Assembly (NCBI RefSeq): GCF_001723175.1
Contig: NC_064656.1
Span: 1,426,001 to 1,490,000, forward strand
DNA from: Penicillium oxalicum
Taxonomy: Eukaryota > Ascomycota > Eurotiomycetes > Eurotiales > Aspergillaceae
Reading direction: 5' to 3'
DNA length: 64,000 nt
The notes below the pieces were generated by a model. That model saw nothing but the letters and a program-made list of their open reading frames with translations, had not been told where the DNA came from and did no database searches. Numbering within the stretch: the first letter of the stretch is position 1; each line of letters starts with the position of its first letter. Shown here piece after piece: positions 11,357 to 22,859 of this stretch. The position numbers and the translations under genes are program-made.

Positions 11357-12038
11357 ATGTCCGAAATCAACGTCGCCGCCATCGTTACTCCCAAGCCGGA
11401 GAAATTCGAAGAGGTATGTGGATTTAAGCCAGTATTTGACCAGTATATCCCAAAAAATGGTTCTCTGATCCTCTCTTGTGTCTCCTAGGCTGCTGCCCTC
11501 ATCACCGAGGTGATCCAAAAGGTGCAAGCGAACGAACCCGGCACTCTCCTCTACTCGGCCTTTCCGGTACAAGGTAAAAAGGAGATTGTGATTGTCGAAC
11601 GGTATGTTTTGACCAATTTTGTCTCTTATCCAACCAGTGTCCTTTCGGTGGGATAAGTGTTTGTCCCAATCTTGAATCTCGACACTTTGCTCTCCCAAAA
11701 TGAGGTTGAGCATTCCAATCTCCTCTTCCTGCCTCTCTCTCTCTCGTTTGCGTTCGCGTTGGACCTCGGCATCTCCATGCCAGTCCCCCAGTCCCCCGGT
11801 TAACTCTTCAGATGCAAACATGCACACAAACAGAGAATGTCCTATTCCAACACCATACTGACCGTGCTCACCCTCTTTTCCCTTCTCTAGATACAAGGAT
11901 CAAGCTGCGGTCAAGGCACACACCAAAACCCCATACTTCCGCGAGTTCTCGACCAAGATTGCGCCGTTGTTGGCCAAGCCTACCGACATTCGAGCGGGGT
12001 CATTCTTGAACGGCGCCCGGGGAGTTGCGCGGCTGTAA
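11357..12038 (+). CDS. Small ABM-fold (antibiotic biosynthesis monooxygenase-like) protein
   Basis: Three exons (11357-11413, 11489-11601, 11891-12038) give 105 residues. The pattern suits a stand-alone ABM/dimeric alpha-beta barrel protein. It has an N-terminal strand (INVAAIVTPKPEKFEE), a helix (LITEVIQKVQANEPGTLLYS), a central strand (KEIVIVERYKDQAAVKAHTK), then the partly conserved TPYFREFSTKIAPLL. Members include heme-degrading and quinol monooxygenases, but many fungal members have no known substrate, so I assign none. The second intron is 289 bp, several times longer than its neighbours, and contains open sequence on the other strand that I regard as chance. There is no signal peptide, so a cytosolic location is likely. 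Confidence 0.85.
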
Positions 12039-13991
12039 GCACAGGGTGGAACCGCCCGGCTACTCGATGACAAGATCTTTGTCCTGGCACATTCTTGGGG
12101 GGATGGCACCCATCTCCATGCAAGGCACCATGAGTTCTTGGAGGATGGAATGAGCCGCGGGCATGAGGGCAATCGACATCGGGCAGTCTTGTCTGTTGAA
12201 CCTTTCGGTGGGCTTTGCTTTGCCTTGGCTGGAGGGCATGCTATGCATAGAATGAGGACCACGATGGATTTGAGCGTTACTCCATATTGGAATCGGTTTG
12301 TCAACACAACGGTTCAACTTGCCCTACTCTCTACCGATCATGGACTCGTCTTGTTCCGTCTGTATATTGATCAAAGTGAACTGCCGGGCTAGATAATCAG
12401 ATGCACACCCCACAAGACAGTCCTGGGAAAATCCTTTTTTCAACCGAGAGATATCGATATCTCACACTCGATGGGGAGATAGACCATAGACTATCCATGG
12501 ATATAAATAGCTTCCAACAGCGGCTAGGGAGCCGGGCTGTCCGCCCCATGCATGAAGGTGCTGAATAGGGCGGTCGAAGCCAATGAGCCAAAGACCCACC
12601 CGTGACGTTCACCACCCCAGCCTGAATATACTCTTTCTCGGTCAAGTGGCAGGCGTCCTCAGATCCCTCGTGATCAAATAGCCATGCGATGGGTGCAGCT
12701 GAAAGTCAATCTCAATTCAGGTGGTGATGCTCGAGTGCGAATATGTGCCTCCACACAGAACTCTGCAGACCAAGTCGCCCTGTGAGCAGGCCCGGGTTCG
12801 AGCTTGAGCTCTGGAGTGGAGGAGGTCAACCGGATTGTACGAGATGTGTTCATCTGTGTACAGTCCATATACTATACAAAATTCGAATAAGATTGCGGAA
12901 AAGTCCGTACAACGAGGTTCTCGGTAAACTTCTCGGTCAGACATGGCTCAACAACCCCCAAGGCAGGTTGAGATCTACTAATGCTTCAATATACAATTCC
13001 ATCGCAAGCACGAGCCACGGCAGATTCATCCTCGCGGTCGCAAGAGGTTCGGATCGAAAGCCCGTACGTCTCCAAACTCTAGCTGACTTCAAGTTCCCGA
13101 CTGGAGCGAGGCAGTTTCAACAATGGATGGCACATTCATCAGCAGCCCAGGGATGCTTGATGAGCTGTTGTTCCGGACCTGGCAGCGCGGATTGACCTCA
13201 TTCTGTGTATCTATTCTGTTCGCTTCACGGAGTCGGCGATGATTCCACCTACTCTGGAGGCAAACCGGGACCTTTTCTCCTATAGGCTCTAGCTAGTATT
13301 ACCTATCCATCGTAGAGAACGACTGGTCATCTTTGACTCGCAAACGGCACCGGTCACCCAATCAGTCTATCTGAAGGCTGAGAGCGGAGGTTCAGAGCGT
13401 CCGTGATCTCCAAAGAAATACAATCCACCTCTTTCACACTTGCCTGATCGACACATGCGTCGAACTTCACTTGAATCGAACAGTCGTAGGAAGAGTGGTT
13501 TCGCGGTCACGCTCAGCCCCTCATTTTCTTCCCCTCCCCCCCATCTTTCCATCTTTCCATCTTGGATTTTTACCTTTTCTCTCTTTTTCTTCCTCTCTTT
13601 CTCTCTCACTCTCTCACTTTGTGTCCTCAATTTCTCGATCCGATCAATCCATCCTGGTTCGTCTCCACTCGTCCTCCTCTGCCTCCCCCTCTTTCTTCCG
13701 CCCCTAGCTCCATCCCCAACGAACCATTTCCCCAAATCTCAAATCCTTCCACAAGCTCACACGCGTCTAGATTTCTCTCTTTTTGGGAATCATCACCGGT
13801 GTTTTTTTAATTTCTTATTTTTTTTTACCTGAGAGGAACCTTCCACCCATCCTCTCCTCCTGTCTCTTCTCCAAACCCCACTCCGCACGCCTGGAGATCT
13901 CTCATCTCGTTATCGATTGTCATTCGGACCGAGCGCCCGCCCCTTATCGCCCCCTTTTCGCGCTTTTTTGTGTACATATCTTCCCACAACC
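12039..13991. other. Intergenic plus pyrimidine-rich leader of the Rac gene
   Basis: About 12.0-13.4 kb shows no gene. From about 13500 to 13990 the plus strand is strongly C/T-rich (many CTCT and TTTCC runs), as in long leaders of highly expressed fungal genes. This part is probably transcribed as Rac 5' untranslated region. Confidence 0.55.
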
Positions 13992-15253
<1,262 letters not shown>

Positions 15254-15981
15254 AGGTGTCATATGCATGACTGCATGGGAGTCGATCTTCCTCCCCCTCC
15301 CCACCCTCCATTTTCACACTTCTCTTGCTTGTGTTTCTCTTTTTTTTTCCCCTTTCTCCCCCTCTCGTATGGTATAATGAGTAATACTACAGTTAATCAC
15401 GGCGTCCAGGTTGCCAGGTCTGAGAAAAGCCCTGTTCTGTTTTGATAAAATCCATGGACTCGTTTGGGTGATATCAATTCCCCCGGCCATTCGTGTTTGA
15501 TATTCTTTTGGTCCCTTTTTCCCGTACAAGACTGATCCTGAGCATCTCTCCCAAGTATGTTATTTTCTTTCCAATTTCGCGTCAGCCGGGACCCCTTCTG
15601 CCCCCTCCTACGTAGAGACTTGGTCCCTCGGCATTTCCGGCAGACTATGCGATTCACTCTGCTTTTCTCTCGGGGCAAACCTGGTGGTTTAAATTTCTTA
15701 GCCTAAAAATTATTTCTCTCGTGTCATGCGCTCCACACATAGTAATAGTCAACCATGTGAAGCACAAGCGTGGTATCTTCTATCGAAACAAAAACAATGG
15801 GTCCCAAACCGGGAATTGGAAGAACAGCAGAAATGGAGGAAAGGCAGGGAAAGTGTAGAAAGAAAGCACAATTGAAAAACTTTTTTTCCCTCCCCCAATT
15901 CCAGCCAAAATGTATAGACAAGACGAGAAAAACACACACACACGAAAAAAGAAAGAAAGAAAGAAAGAAAGAAGAAATCGC
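15254..15981. other. Convergent 3' regions of Rac and the Nop6-like gene
   Basis: No coding sequence was found. The stretch contains T-rich runs at 15330-15360 and two microsatellites close to the Nop6-like stop. Confidence 0.65.
15931..15975. repeat. CA and GAAA microsatellites
   Basis: A short CA run at about 15931-15943 is followed by six or so copies of GAAA at 15951-15975, ending 7 bp from the stop codon of the Nop6-like gene. Confidence 0.93.
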
Positions 15982-17235
15982 CTAGATCCGGCCCCGACGA
16001 CTCGGGTGCATACCGGCGAAACGATCATTCTCGGCGTCCACGACCACGGCATTGGCGTCGGAAGCGGTGGCGTCGGAACGACCGGGCTTGCCCTTGTCGT
16101 GCCTGTTCTTGTCCTTCTTGACGTCCTTGGCCTGGCGATGACGCTCCTCGTTGAGTTTTTGGTTTTTGGCGACGATCTTGGCTTTGCGGTGTTCGGAATT
16201 AGAGCCACCACCGCCGGCGCTGTACAGGGAAACGAGTCCGTAGGTCAGTTGGGTTGTCAAGTGGGGTGTGGTTGGTGCCTTTGGATGAGGGCTCTGAAAT
16301 GAAAAAGAGAGCAGGGATGGGGCAAAACTCACGTCAATTCCACATTGATGCGACGAGGAGGGTACTTGCCATCGTCGAACATGGAGTGGTGGTATAACTT
16401 GAGGCATGTCTTCATGCGGTCATAGTTGTCGAACTCGATAAAGGCGAATCCGCGACACTTGGTCGGCGCCTCTTTCTTGGTTGCGACTCGGATGGAAGCA
16501 GGTGGGTTCTTTTCAAAGTGCTTGGTGAGAGATTCGAGGTTTGCAGAGTAAGGAAGGTTGCCTGTGAGTAGGAAAAGCTCAAATGGTTAGTCAATTCTTG
16601 CTCTCTCTCTCTCTCTCTCTTTCTTGATTGCTCTCACGCTGGCGCATCCACGGAAGACTGCCCAGTTTCTGCGATCAAGAAATCAACCACGCCCTGGAAG
16701 CAAGCGACATACCAACGAAGCAAATGAAGCGAGAATTCTTTGACGAGCTTTGATGTTCTCCATCCGCATCGGCCATCTCCTCATCTGCATTTCCATCTCC
16801 GTTCTCCTTCACATTCTCGCCGGCGTCCTCCGTGACCTGCTTCTTCTTCTTCTTGTCGTGCTTGGCTTTCTTCGTGGCCTTTTCGGCAACATTGCTCTCG
16901 TCGTCCAGCTCAGCGGTCTCGGTGTCGCGCTTCTTCTTCTCCTCCTTCTTCTCCTTCTTATCCTTCTTGTCCTTCTTGTCCTTCTTTTCCTTCTTCTCGG
17001 CCTTCGTGCTGTCTGACTTGGCCACTTGCTCCTTCTCTTCCTTTTCTTCCGTGACGCTGGTGGTGGCAGCAGCAGCTTCAACTGCCTTTTCAGCCTTGCG
17101 CTTCTCCTTCTTCTCCTTCTTTTCTTTCTTGTCCTTCTTGTCCTTCTTGTCCTTCTTCTCCTTCTTCATCTTCTTGCCTTCAGGAGCGACATCGTCGACC
17201 GGCGTGTCCTCGGCGAGCTTGCGCTTATCGGCCAT
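15982..17235 (-). CDS. nop6: RRM nucleolar protein, Nop6 type
   Basis: Three exons (17235-16713, 16561-16333, 16219-15982) give 329 residues. Residues about 25-160 are extraordinarily Lys/Glu/Asp-rich, with two blocks of repeated KKDKKDKKEKK-like units. A single RRM follows at about 168-250: the RNP2-like strand FICFVGNLPYSANLESL and the RNP1-like strand KCRGFAFIEFDNYDR. The C-terminal part is basic (HRKAKIVAKNQKLNEERHRQ) and ends SRRGRI. This layout matches yeast Nop6, an rRNA-binding factor of the early small-subunit processome. Both introns have GTATGT/GTGAGT donors, and the first carries a CT repeat. The next gene, Cms1, is also a 90S pre-ribosome factor on the same strand, separated by about 0.9 kb. 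Confidence 0.88.
16601..16620. repeat. CT microsatellite in an intron
   Basis: Ten CT units lie in the first intron of the Nop6-like gene, about 40 bp from its acceptor. On the coding strand they read as an AG run. Confidence 0.95.
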
Positions 17236-18142
17236 TGTAAATTTTGAGTGTCTTGATCTTCGTGAGAAACAAGAGTGAAAACAAAAATCCAGAAAATCGA
17301 ATGGGCTACCTTCAAAATGCACCAGGAATAAATCTTGCAGACTTGGTAGAAAAAAAAATTAAATCACCAGCTCAACAAAAACAAAAAACGTTGCCGATTT
17401 CGCAAATTTGTATAATCGCCAAATGCCCGAGAAAAATTGGGCGGAGTCGGGGAAAAATGTCGATTCTGCCGTCCACTTTTCTAGGCGGTGGGCTCGTCCG
17501 TATCAGCCGCTCGCCAGATCGGGTAATCTGTTGATTTTCAAAGATAAACCCATGTACGTTTGATCTTTGGACAAAAGCTGGTTTGCTCTTCCCGTAATAT
17601 TGGCATTTTAAATGATCAAGTCTGGAAATTTCCTCATAATAGTATGGTTGCAAGGGTTTCCTGGATTAAGGGCGAATCAACATGCGCGTAAGACGAGGCA
17701 CTGTGTTCGGGTTACTGTTATACTCTCCAATTTATTTGAACGTTTCTCGAAAACCTTTTGGAATTAGGTAGGGTTGGGCCTTGGTCACCTACAAAGTTTT
17801 ATTTCGGGCAAGATCACATGAATATGTAGTCACTCAGGGAGAAAAGTTTGATGCCGCCATGCCGAGCGACCTTCGTCGCTTTAACCCATGCATGATAAGG
17901 CGAAGTCACTGGCCTGTTGCGGGATTCGATGTAAATGGCGTGGACGACGAGTGTTCTATACTGACCTCATTCAATCATGCGCAGTGAATTTGGTTGGAGA
18001 ATTTGCTATCGATAGTGACATGATCAAATTCCGCTGTACAAAACAATAATCGCATTCCAACCGGAAGCCAGTAACGCCCGCCATGAGAAATATACATATA
18101 TAGAAAAACTTTTGCTCCCAAGACATCTCGACCCGTAGATAT
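17236..18142. other. Nop6-like promoter and Cms1 3' region
   Basis: The region next to 17235 is A-rich for about 150 bp on the plus strand (T-rich for the gene). No gene-like frame was found in the remainder. Confidence 0.6.
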
Positions 18143-19302
18143 CTAGAATACAAGAATCTGCACCTTATTCTTCGAAGCGCCATATCTGTCACGCAATTCT
18201 GGTCGTGTCAAAAGCTTCAGAAGAGGGAAATGTGTCTCCTTCATGTCGAAAATCCCACGCTGCTTCTGATCGATATGAGATCCGTCGATGACGATGCGCT
18301 GTAACTCATCCAGCTTCAGGGAACCTACTCGGAAGAAGTGTTAAAAAGAATATGGGACAGAGTCGGCGGCTGATGGAGGGAAACAGCAAAACATACCACA
18401 CTCAATCAAATCTGATATTCTAGCCGGGGTACCAGCGCCAATTCCAGTCCTATAAAAATCGATTAGAAAAGGTTCAAGAGTTTGCTGTAAGGGCTATGAA
18501 GACGAATGTGACATACCGCGCACGCTCAAGGAACTGCTTGGCCTCTTCCAACTTGATGTGCTTGGCAAATAATTTGCCAACAATGGACTCTTTCGTTTGA
18601 AAGCTTCGAAGTGCTCTGTTTCAATGGCGAATTAGTCTCACGTTAGCCCAAAAAAACAAGAAGAGAGAGCCTTGGGATATCCGGCGCATAGGACTAGTGT
18701 GTCGCACCTGACAACATCTGCAGCTCTGAGTGCAGCGGCAGAAATAACCAATGTATGCGGAGTTCCTTTCTGCTCCGATGCTTTTGCAAGGTCGGCGCCC
18801 TTGGGGCTGAATGACTTGAGGTAGCTGGGAAGCTTTTCCAGATTCCGTGGCTCGGCAAACGACGTTGTGTCGAGGAAAGCAGAGTCTAATCATCGTGTAA
18901 GCAAGATGTAAATGAAATTTAAACCGAGTGAAAGACAAAAAACAGCTCAGCTCAAGGGTACATACCTGGAACAGAAAGATCACCCAATTCCACGGCTGAA
19001 AGCTCCTTGTCGAGCTTTTGCGCTCGTTGAGCAAAGTAGTCGGCCAACAACCGCCCGTCCATTTTGCCAATGGATTCGTCAATCCCGCTCTTCCGATCTT
19101 GCGACTTGACATCCTGCTCGGACTGCGCCTTGTTCTTCTTATTCTTCTTGCGCTTCTTCTTGCCCGACCCTTCTCCGCCGGCGGTCGAGTCTGCTGCGGG
19201 TGCGGGTTCGGGCTTGTCCTCCTTCGTCGTTTCCTCGGCCTGACGCTTGCGCTTCTTGTCGAGCTTGGCCGAAAGGCCTTGTGGAGCTTTGCTGTCAGCC
19301 AT
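18143..19302 (-). CDS. cms1: Cms1 family 90S pre-ribosome factor
   Basis: Five exons (19302-18966, 18885-18708, 18615-18517, 18449-18397, 18324-18143) give 282 residues. The N-terminal third is Lys-rich and disordered (GKKKRKKNKKNKA). The rest has the Cms1/CMSS1 pattern: LADYFAQRAQKLDKELS, then PHTLVISAAALRAADVVRAL, FAKHIKLEEAKQFLE, a Gly-rich turn TGIGAGTPARISDLIE, and the tail LQRIVIDGSHIDQKQRGIFD. This fold resembles the RecA-like half of a DEAD-box helicase without its ATP-binding motifs. Yeast Cms1 is found in the U3-containing 90S particle. Splice junctions keep frame throughout. The start is the only ATG at the head of the frame and lies 345 bp from the divergent CENP-T start. Confidence 0.92.
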
Positions 19303-19647
19303 AGTGTCTAAGATTGAAAATTCCGTGCTGTAATGGAAGAGCTTGACTTGATTAGCACCTCTCCAAGATTTCGTACATCAACCGTCGCAAAAAAAAAGAC
19401 CGGGCCGATAAAAGAGGGCTGATTAAGCAGCTGTCTATCGATAAGAATTGTCCAATCAGAGCCGGGCCCGCATGTTATTGCGAAGACGCGCCGCTCTTCT
19501 CCAACTGCTCTCCCATTTTCAATCGAGCAAGTCCCTGCCCTCGTACCCCGAGGAGCTCTTCATTTCCAGCTTGATACAACGAACCGAGGCGGAAAGCATT
19601 CGGTCGCTGCTGAAGGGAAGGGGAGACGACTAGCCTCCCTCATCACA
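19303..19647. promoter_or_regulatory. Shared promoter of CMS1 and CENP-T
   Basis: This 345 bp interval separates two divergent starts and must hold both core promoters. About half of it is taken up by the 53-codon upstream ORF described separately, so the promoter proper is compressed into about 170 bp. Confidence 0.6.
19472..19633 (+). CDS. Upstream ORF or microprotein before CENP-T (53 codons)
   Basis: An ATG at 19472 opens 53 codons ending in TAG at 19631-19633, only 14 bp before the CENP-T start. The predicted peptide begins MLLRRRAALLQLL and continues with an amphipathic, protein-like composition. It has an Arg/Leu-rich start and an acidic end (GRGDD). It could be an upstream ORF that throttles CENP-T translation, a small protein of its own, or chance. 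I recognise no family. The position just before a start codon and the balanced composition make it better than a random frame, but conservation has not been seen. Confidence 0.4.
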   Translation: MLLRRRAALLQLLSHFQSSKSLPSYPEELFISSLIQRTEAESIRSLLKGRGDD

Positions 19648-21364
19648 ATGTCTACCCCGAAGGCGCGCAACCGCCGATCAACGGCCAACCCTAATCTTGG
19701 GACAAGCACACCCTCCGGTGAGACCACCTTGACCGGGGTAAGTAGAAAAATTCGGTGACATGGCCGAGCGTCAAAGCGTCGAGTACTTATGGATCGAGAC
19801 AGCTACAACGACTTCCAAGTCACACGCGCTATCCGCTCACACCCAGCCGCCTCATTACCACATTGACCCCTCCGCGCAACGATCAGCATCCCGATATACA
19901 CCCCGAGCCAGAGCCTCAGCAGCACCATCGACGCCCTATGGATTGCGCGCGCGACAACAAAGAGCCGCTAATACTCCAGGGCGCGATCGCCGGCGAAGCG
20001 GCCGAGTACAACGGGAGACCACTTTTGACATTTTACGGAACTTAGGACGAAGTAGGTGGTTTCTGTTTCCAAATGGCGTGCCTATGATGGGCATTCCAGA
20101 CAGCACCTTTTACTTACAGATGTCTGCCTTTCCAAATCACAGAATTAGCGCCAGTCTCCAAACCCATCGAGTCATCACCTCAAGAGGAAGTCAAACCTGT
20201 GGAACAACAACTCGATGAGATTGAAGAACTCGACAATGAGCCTGAGTTGGAACGGCCGCGGCTTTCACTTCCCCTTCAAGAGAGTATGGAGGCCAGTGAA
20301 GAGGGAAGCCCGGATATGCCGCCACCGCGGCTGTCTATAGCCTTTGATGAGGAGGATCTCACCTACCAGTCGGTCGAGTTTCCGCGGAGGGATCTCGCCA
20401 TTCGTGACAAAGAGCGGCTGTCAATGATAGACCGCGCCGCGCGCATGAGCGAGGATTTTGGAGACGCTCGATTGGAAAGTGACGAGGAAATCGAGGAAGA
20501 CACAGGAATTGTGGGCGAGGACGGATTTGCCGATGATACAATGATTAGTGGAGGAGACTTTGACCGAGGGTAAGTTTTCTTAATTCGAGGCACATTGCCC
20601 AACATGCTCTTTTTTCTTCGGTGTCCAGTGACTAATAATTTACAAATAGTGGAGAGACCGAAGACTTGGGCCGGTTCCATATCGAGATGAACTTTCCATC
20701 GCCAAACGCAATCCCACTCGACGACGAACCTCTGGGAGAGGACATTGAAGACACGGACGGGTTCCGCCTATCTCCAGGCGACATACAGCCAGTTCCCGCC
20801 ACACCTTCCGATGGCGGTGCTAATGATGGTGACGATCATGATGTAGGTGCTGGATTTGGATTCGGTCTCGAGTTCCCGCCCGCGGTGTCTCCTAGTCAAA
20901 GTCCAGGGATGGTAGGAGGTGGTTTGCGAGACGAAGCTGCGCCCACGCAGGGGAAGCAGAAGAAGGTCTCACGACACGGAATTCCAGTGCCCAGCTTACC
21001 GGCTGGGGTAGTGAAGAAGTTGGCCAGCCAATTCGCTCGTGCTGGATCGGGTTCGAATGCCAAAATCAGCAAAGCCACGTTGGCTGCCATTGAACAAGCA
21101 TCATCTTGGTACTTTGAACAAGTGAGCCAGGACCTGGCAGCATACTCCAAGCACGCCGGGCGCAAGACTATCGACGAAAGCGACGTGGCCACCCTTTTGA
21201 AAAGGTATCATGCTGTCCAGTCGATTTGGGGAAAACTCAACGTTGCTAACCCAGTGATTCATAGACAACGACACATCAACAGCACCACCACGATGTTTTC
21301 TTTGGCCCAGAAGCACCTGCCAAAGGAACTCCAACAAGACATGAGACTGGCGATGCCTCCATGA
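19648..21364 (+). CDS. cenpT: Kinetochore protein CENP-T
   Basis: Five exons (19648-19737, about 19820-20051, 20143-20569, 20650-21204, 21265-21364) give about 467 residues. The N-terminal half is disordered and contains the family signature NTPGRDRRRSGRVQRET followed by TFDILRNLGR. An acidic region with repeated PRLS motifs comes next (ERPRLSLPLQES, PPRLSIAFDEED). The C-terminal 110 residues form the histone fold: VPSLPAGVVKKLASQFA, then TLAAIEQASSWYFEQVSQDL, HAGRKTIDESDVATLLKRQR and MFSLAQKHLPKEL. CENP-T pairs with CENP-W on centromeric DNA and recruits the Ndc80 complex through its N-terminus. The acceptor of intron 1 is uncertain: AAG at 19819 and CAG at 19846 both keep frame. The gene converges with SURF1, with 85 bp between stop codons. 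Confidence 0.9.
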
Positions 21365-21449
21365 TCGCATCAGAACCGAAACAGAGCATAGTCTTACAAA
21401 TATTCAAAACGCCGAGGAAGTATGCATATGAGACAGGACGTGCAGCGCT

Positions 21450-22605
21450 CTACGACCAGTTGCGATTCTGGCGCACTCGGCGCAAGGCGTCATTCGGCTT
21501 CTTGCGCACTACCATCCAAAGCATGATGGACGTGGCCAATGACAAGCCGTACCTTCGGAAATGGTTAACGCTGCCTCTAAAGGATGCGTCACGGAGTGGG
21601 ACATGGCTCGACCGGAGCTCAACTTACCAGGTGAAAATATACTGGGCGTGGTTATTTCGCAGGTTGACTTCCGCGGCGCGCCCAACAGGTCGTCCCTTTG
21701 CAATACGATCATATATTTCGACCAACTCAGGAACTGAACGATGGTCAGCAAGGAATCGATAGATTTGCGACAACTCAAAATAGTCTTACCCATAGTCTCT
21801 TCAATCCAAACTGGCTGGCTACCTGTCAGGTCAGCCATCTGCTGAATGTCTGGGAAGTAGAATTTGCCTTCTTCGGGCTTGTTCACGGGGGTGAACATGT
21901 TTTTCTTCCACGGCTCTCGCAGTAGACCTTCCACGACAACCTCGCCTTGAGGCAAGCCCTCAGGGCGGTCCTTTTGATTCATCAACTTTCGGGAGATCCA
22001 GCCACGGTTGACGAGAATTGTGCTTTGGCCGTCTCCACGCTCAAGGGGTGTCACAACTTGGAAGCCGTCTTCGCCATCGTTCATTCGAGGTCCAACCAGC
22101 ATCTCTTGGTCGTGACGGTAGCGACCGGTAGCGACCACACGGCGGTAATCGAAATCCGAAATAGCGTTGGGATCAACTCGTGGCGGCAGCGGAAGCGGAG
22201 GCTTGATCAAACGGTCTTCAAATTTGGCGATCATCTTTGTCTTTCTGTCCAAGCGCTGAACTTGCCATGTGCCCAGACCGAACGCAATGATTGGAATCAG
22301 AGCTATTTCCGATACGAGAGAATGAGCGACACTGTCATTGCGCACAAGGTGGGAATTCACTCACCGAGGATAATTAGGCCAGGGCCATGCTTCCGATTGA
22401 CTCTCACCAGCTTGGCTGGATGGTCGACGTTCAAGAGGGAATCGGTGACTGGCCGCGAGTTCGAGAATTGGCGACTCTGCTGCAGACGGCATCTTGAGCA
22501 GACTCCATCTGCTTTCCATGCCAGTACGCTCGTCTGGGCTCCGCGTGCTGGAGCTGACCAGACTCCTACGGAGGTCCGCTGGACGACCGAGAGTATTGAT
22601 CGCAT
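21450..22605 (-). CDS. shy1: SURF1/Shy1 cytochrome c oxidase assembly protein
   Basis: Four exons (22605-22365, 22302-21790, 21733-21628, 21552-21450) give 320 residues. An N-terminal presequence of about 60 residues (Arg/Ser-rich, no acidic run) leads to the first membrane helix, ALIPIIAFGLGTWQVQRLDR. Family motifs follow: FDYRRVVATGRYRHDQEMLV, a glycine-rich turn, TILVNRGWISRKL, EGLLREPWKKNMFTP and FYFPDIQQMADLTG. The second helix near the C-terminus contains YGLSLATSIMLWMVV. SURF1 proteins are inner-membrane chaperones that act on Cox1 and help insert heme a during complex IV assembly. Each splice junction restores conserved sequence, including NNHAQYIFTWYG across the last one. The gene is divergent from the UBX gene, with about 250 bp shared. 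Confidence 0.96.
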
Positions 22606-22859
22606 GCTAAAATCAGTAGTATTGTTGCTCTTGTAATGCCCACGATAGTCAAAGCCTGGAGCGTGTTGTGGAAGAAAGAAAACAGGCGGCGGGAGCTCGG
22701 ACTTTGCAGGCGGCGGTGGTCACGTTCCTCCGATTTCCCCGACCAGCTCTCCGCAGTCCACCTGCCGAGAACGGTAACCTTGTTCTGGCAACAATACCGA
22801 CAGCGCGTCAAGGGTCACGCAAGCAATTCACAGCAGTGCTTCTGGTCTGACATGCAAGC

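Noticed and set aside
11315..11896. 193-codon minus-strand frame over the ABM gene
   Set aside because: It lies across exons and introns of the well-supported plus-strand gene, and its composition follows from the complement.
16750..17278. Leu/Phe/Ser-rich plus-strand frames
   Set aside because: They are the complement of the Lys/Asp/Glu repeats of the Nop6-like gene.
19755..20045. 96-codon plus-strand frame inside CENP-T
   Set aside because: It overlaps the frame that carries the CENP-T signature RRRSGRVQRET and has no recognisable content.
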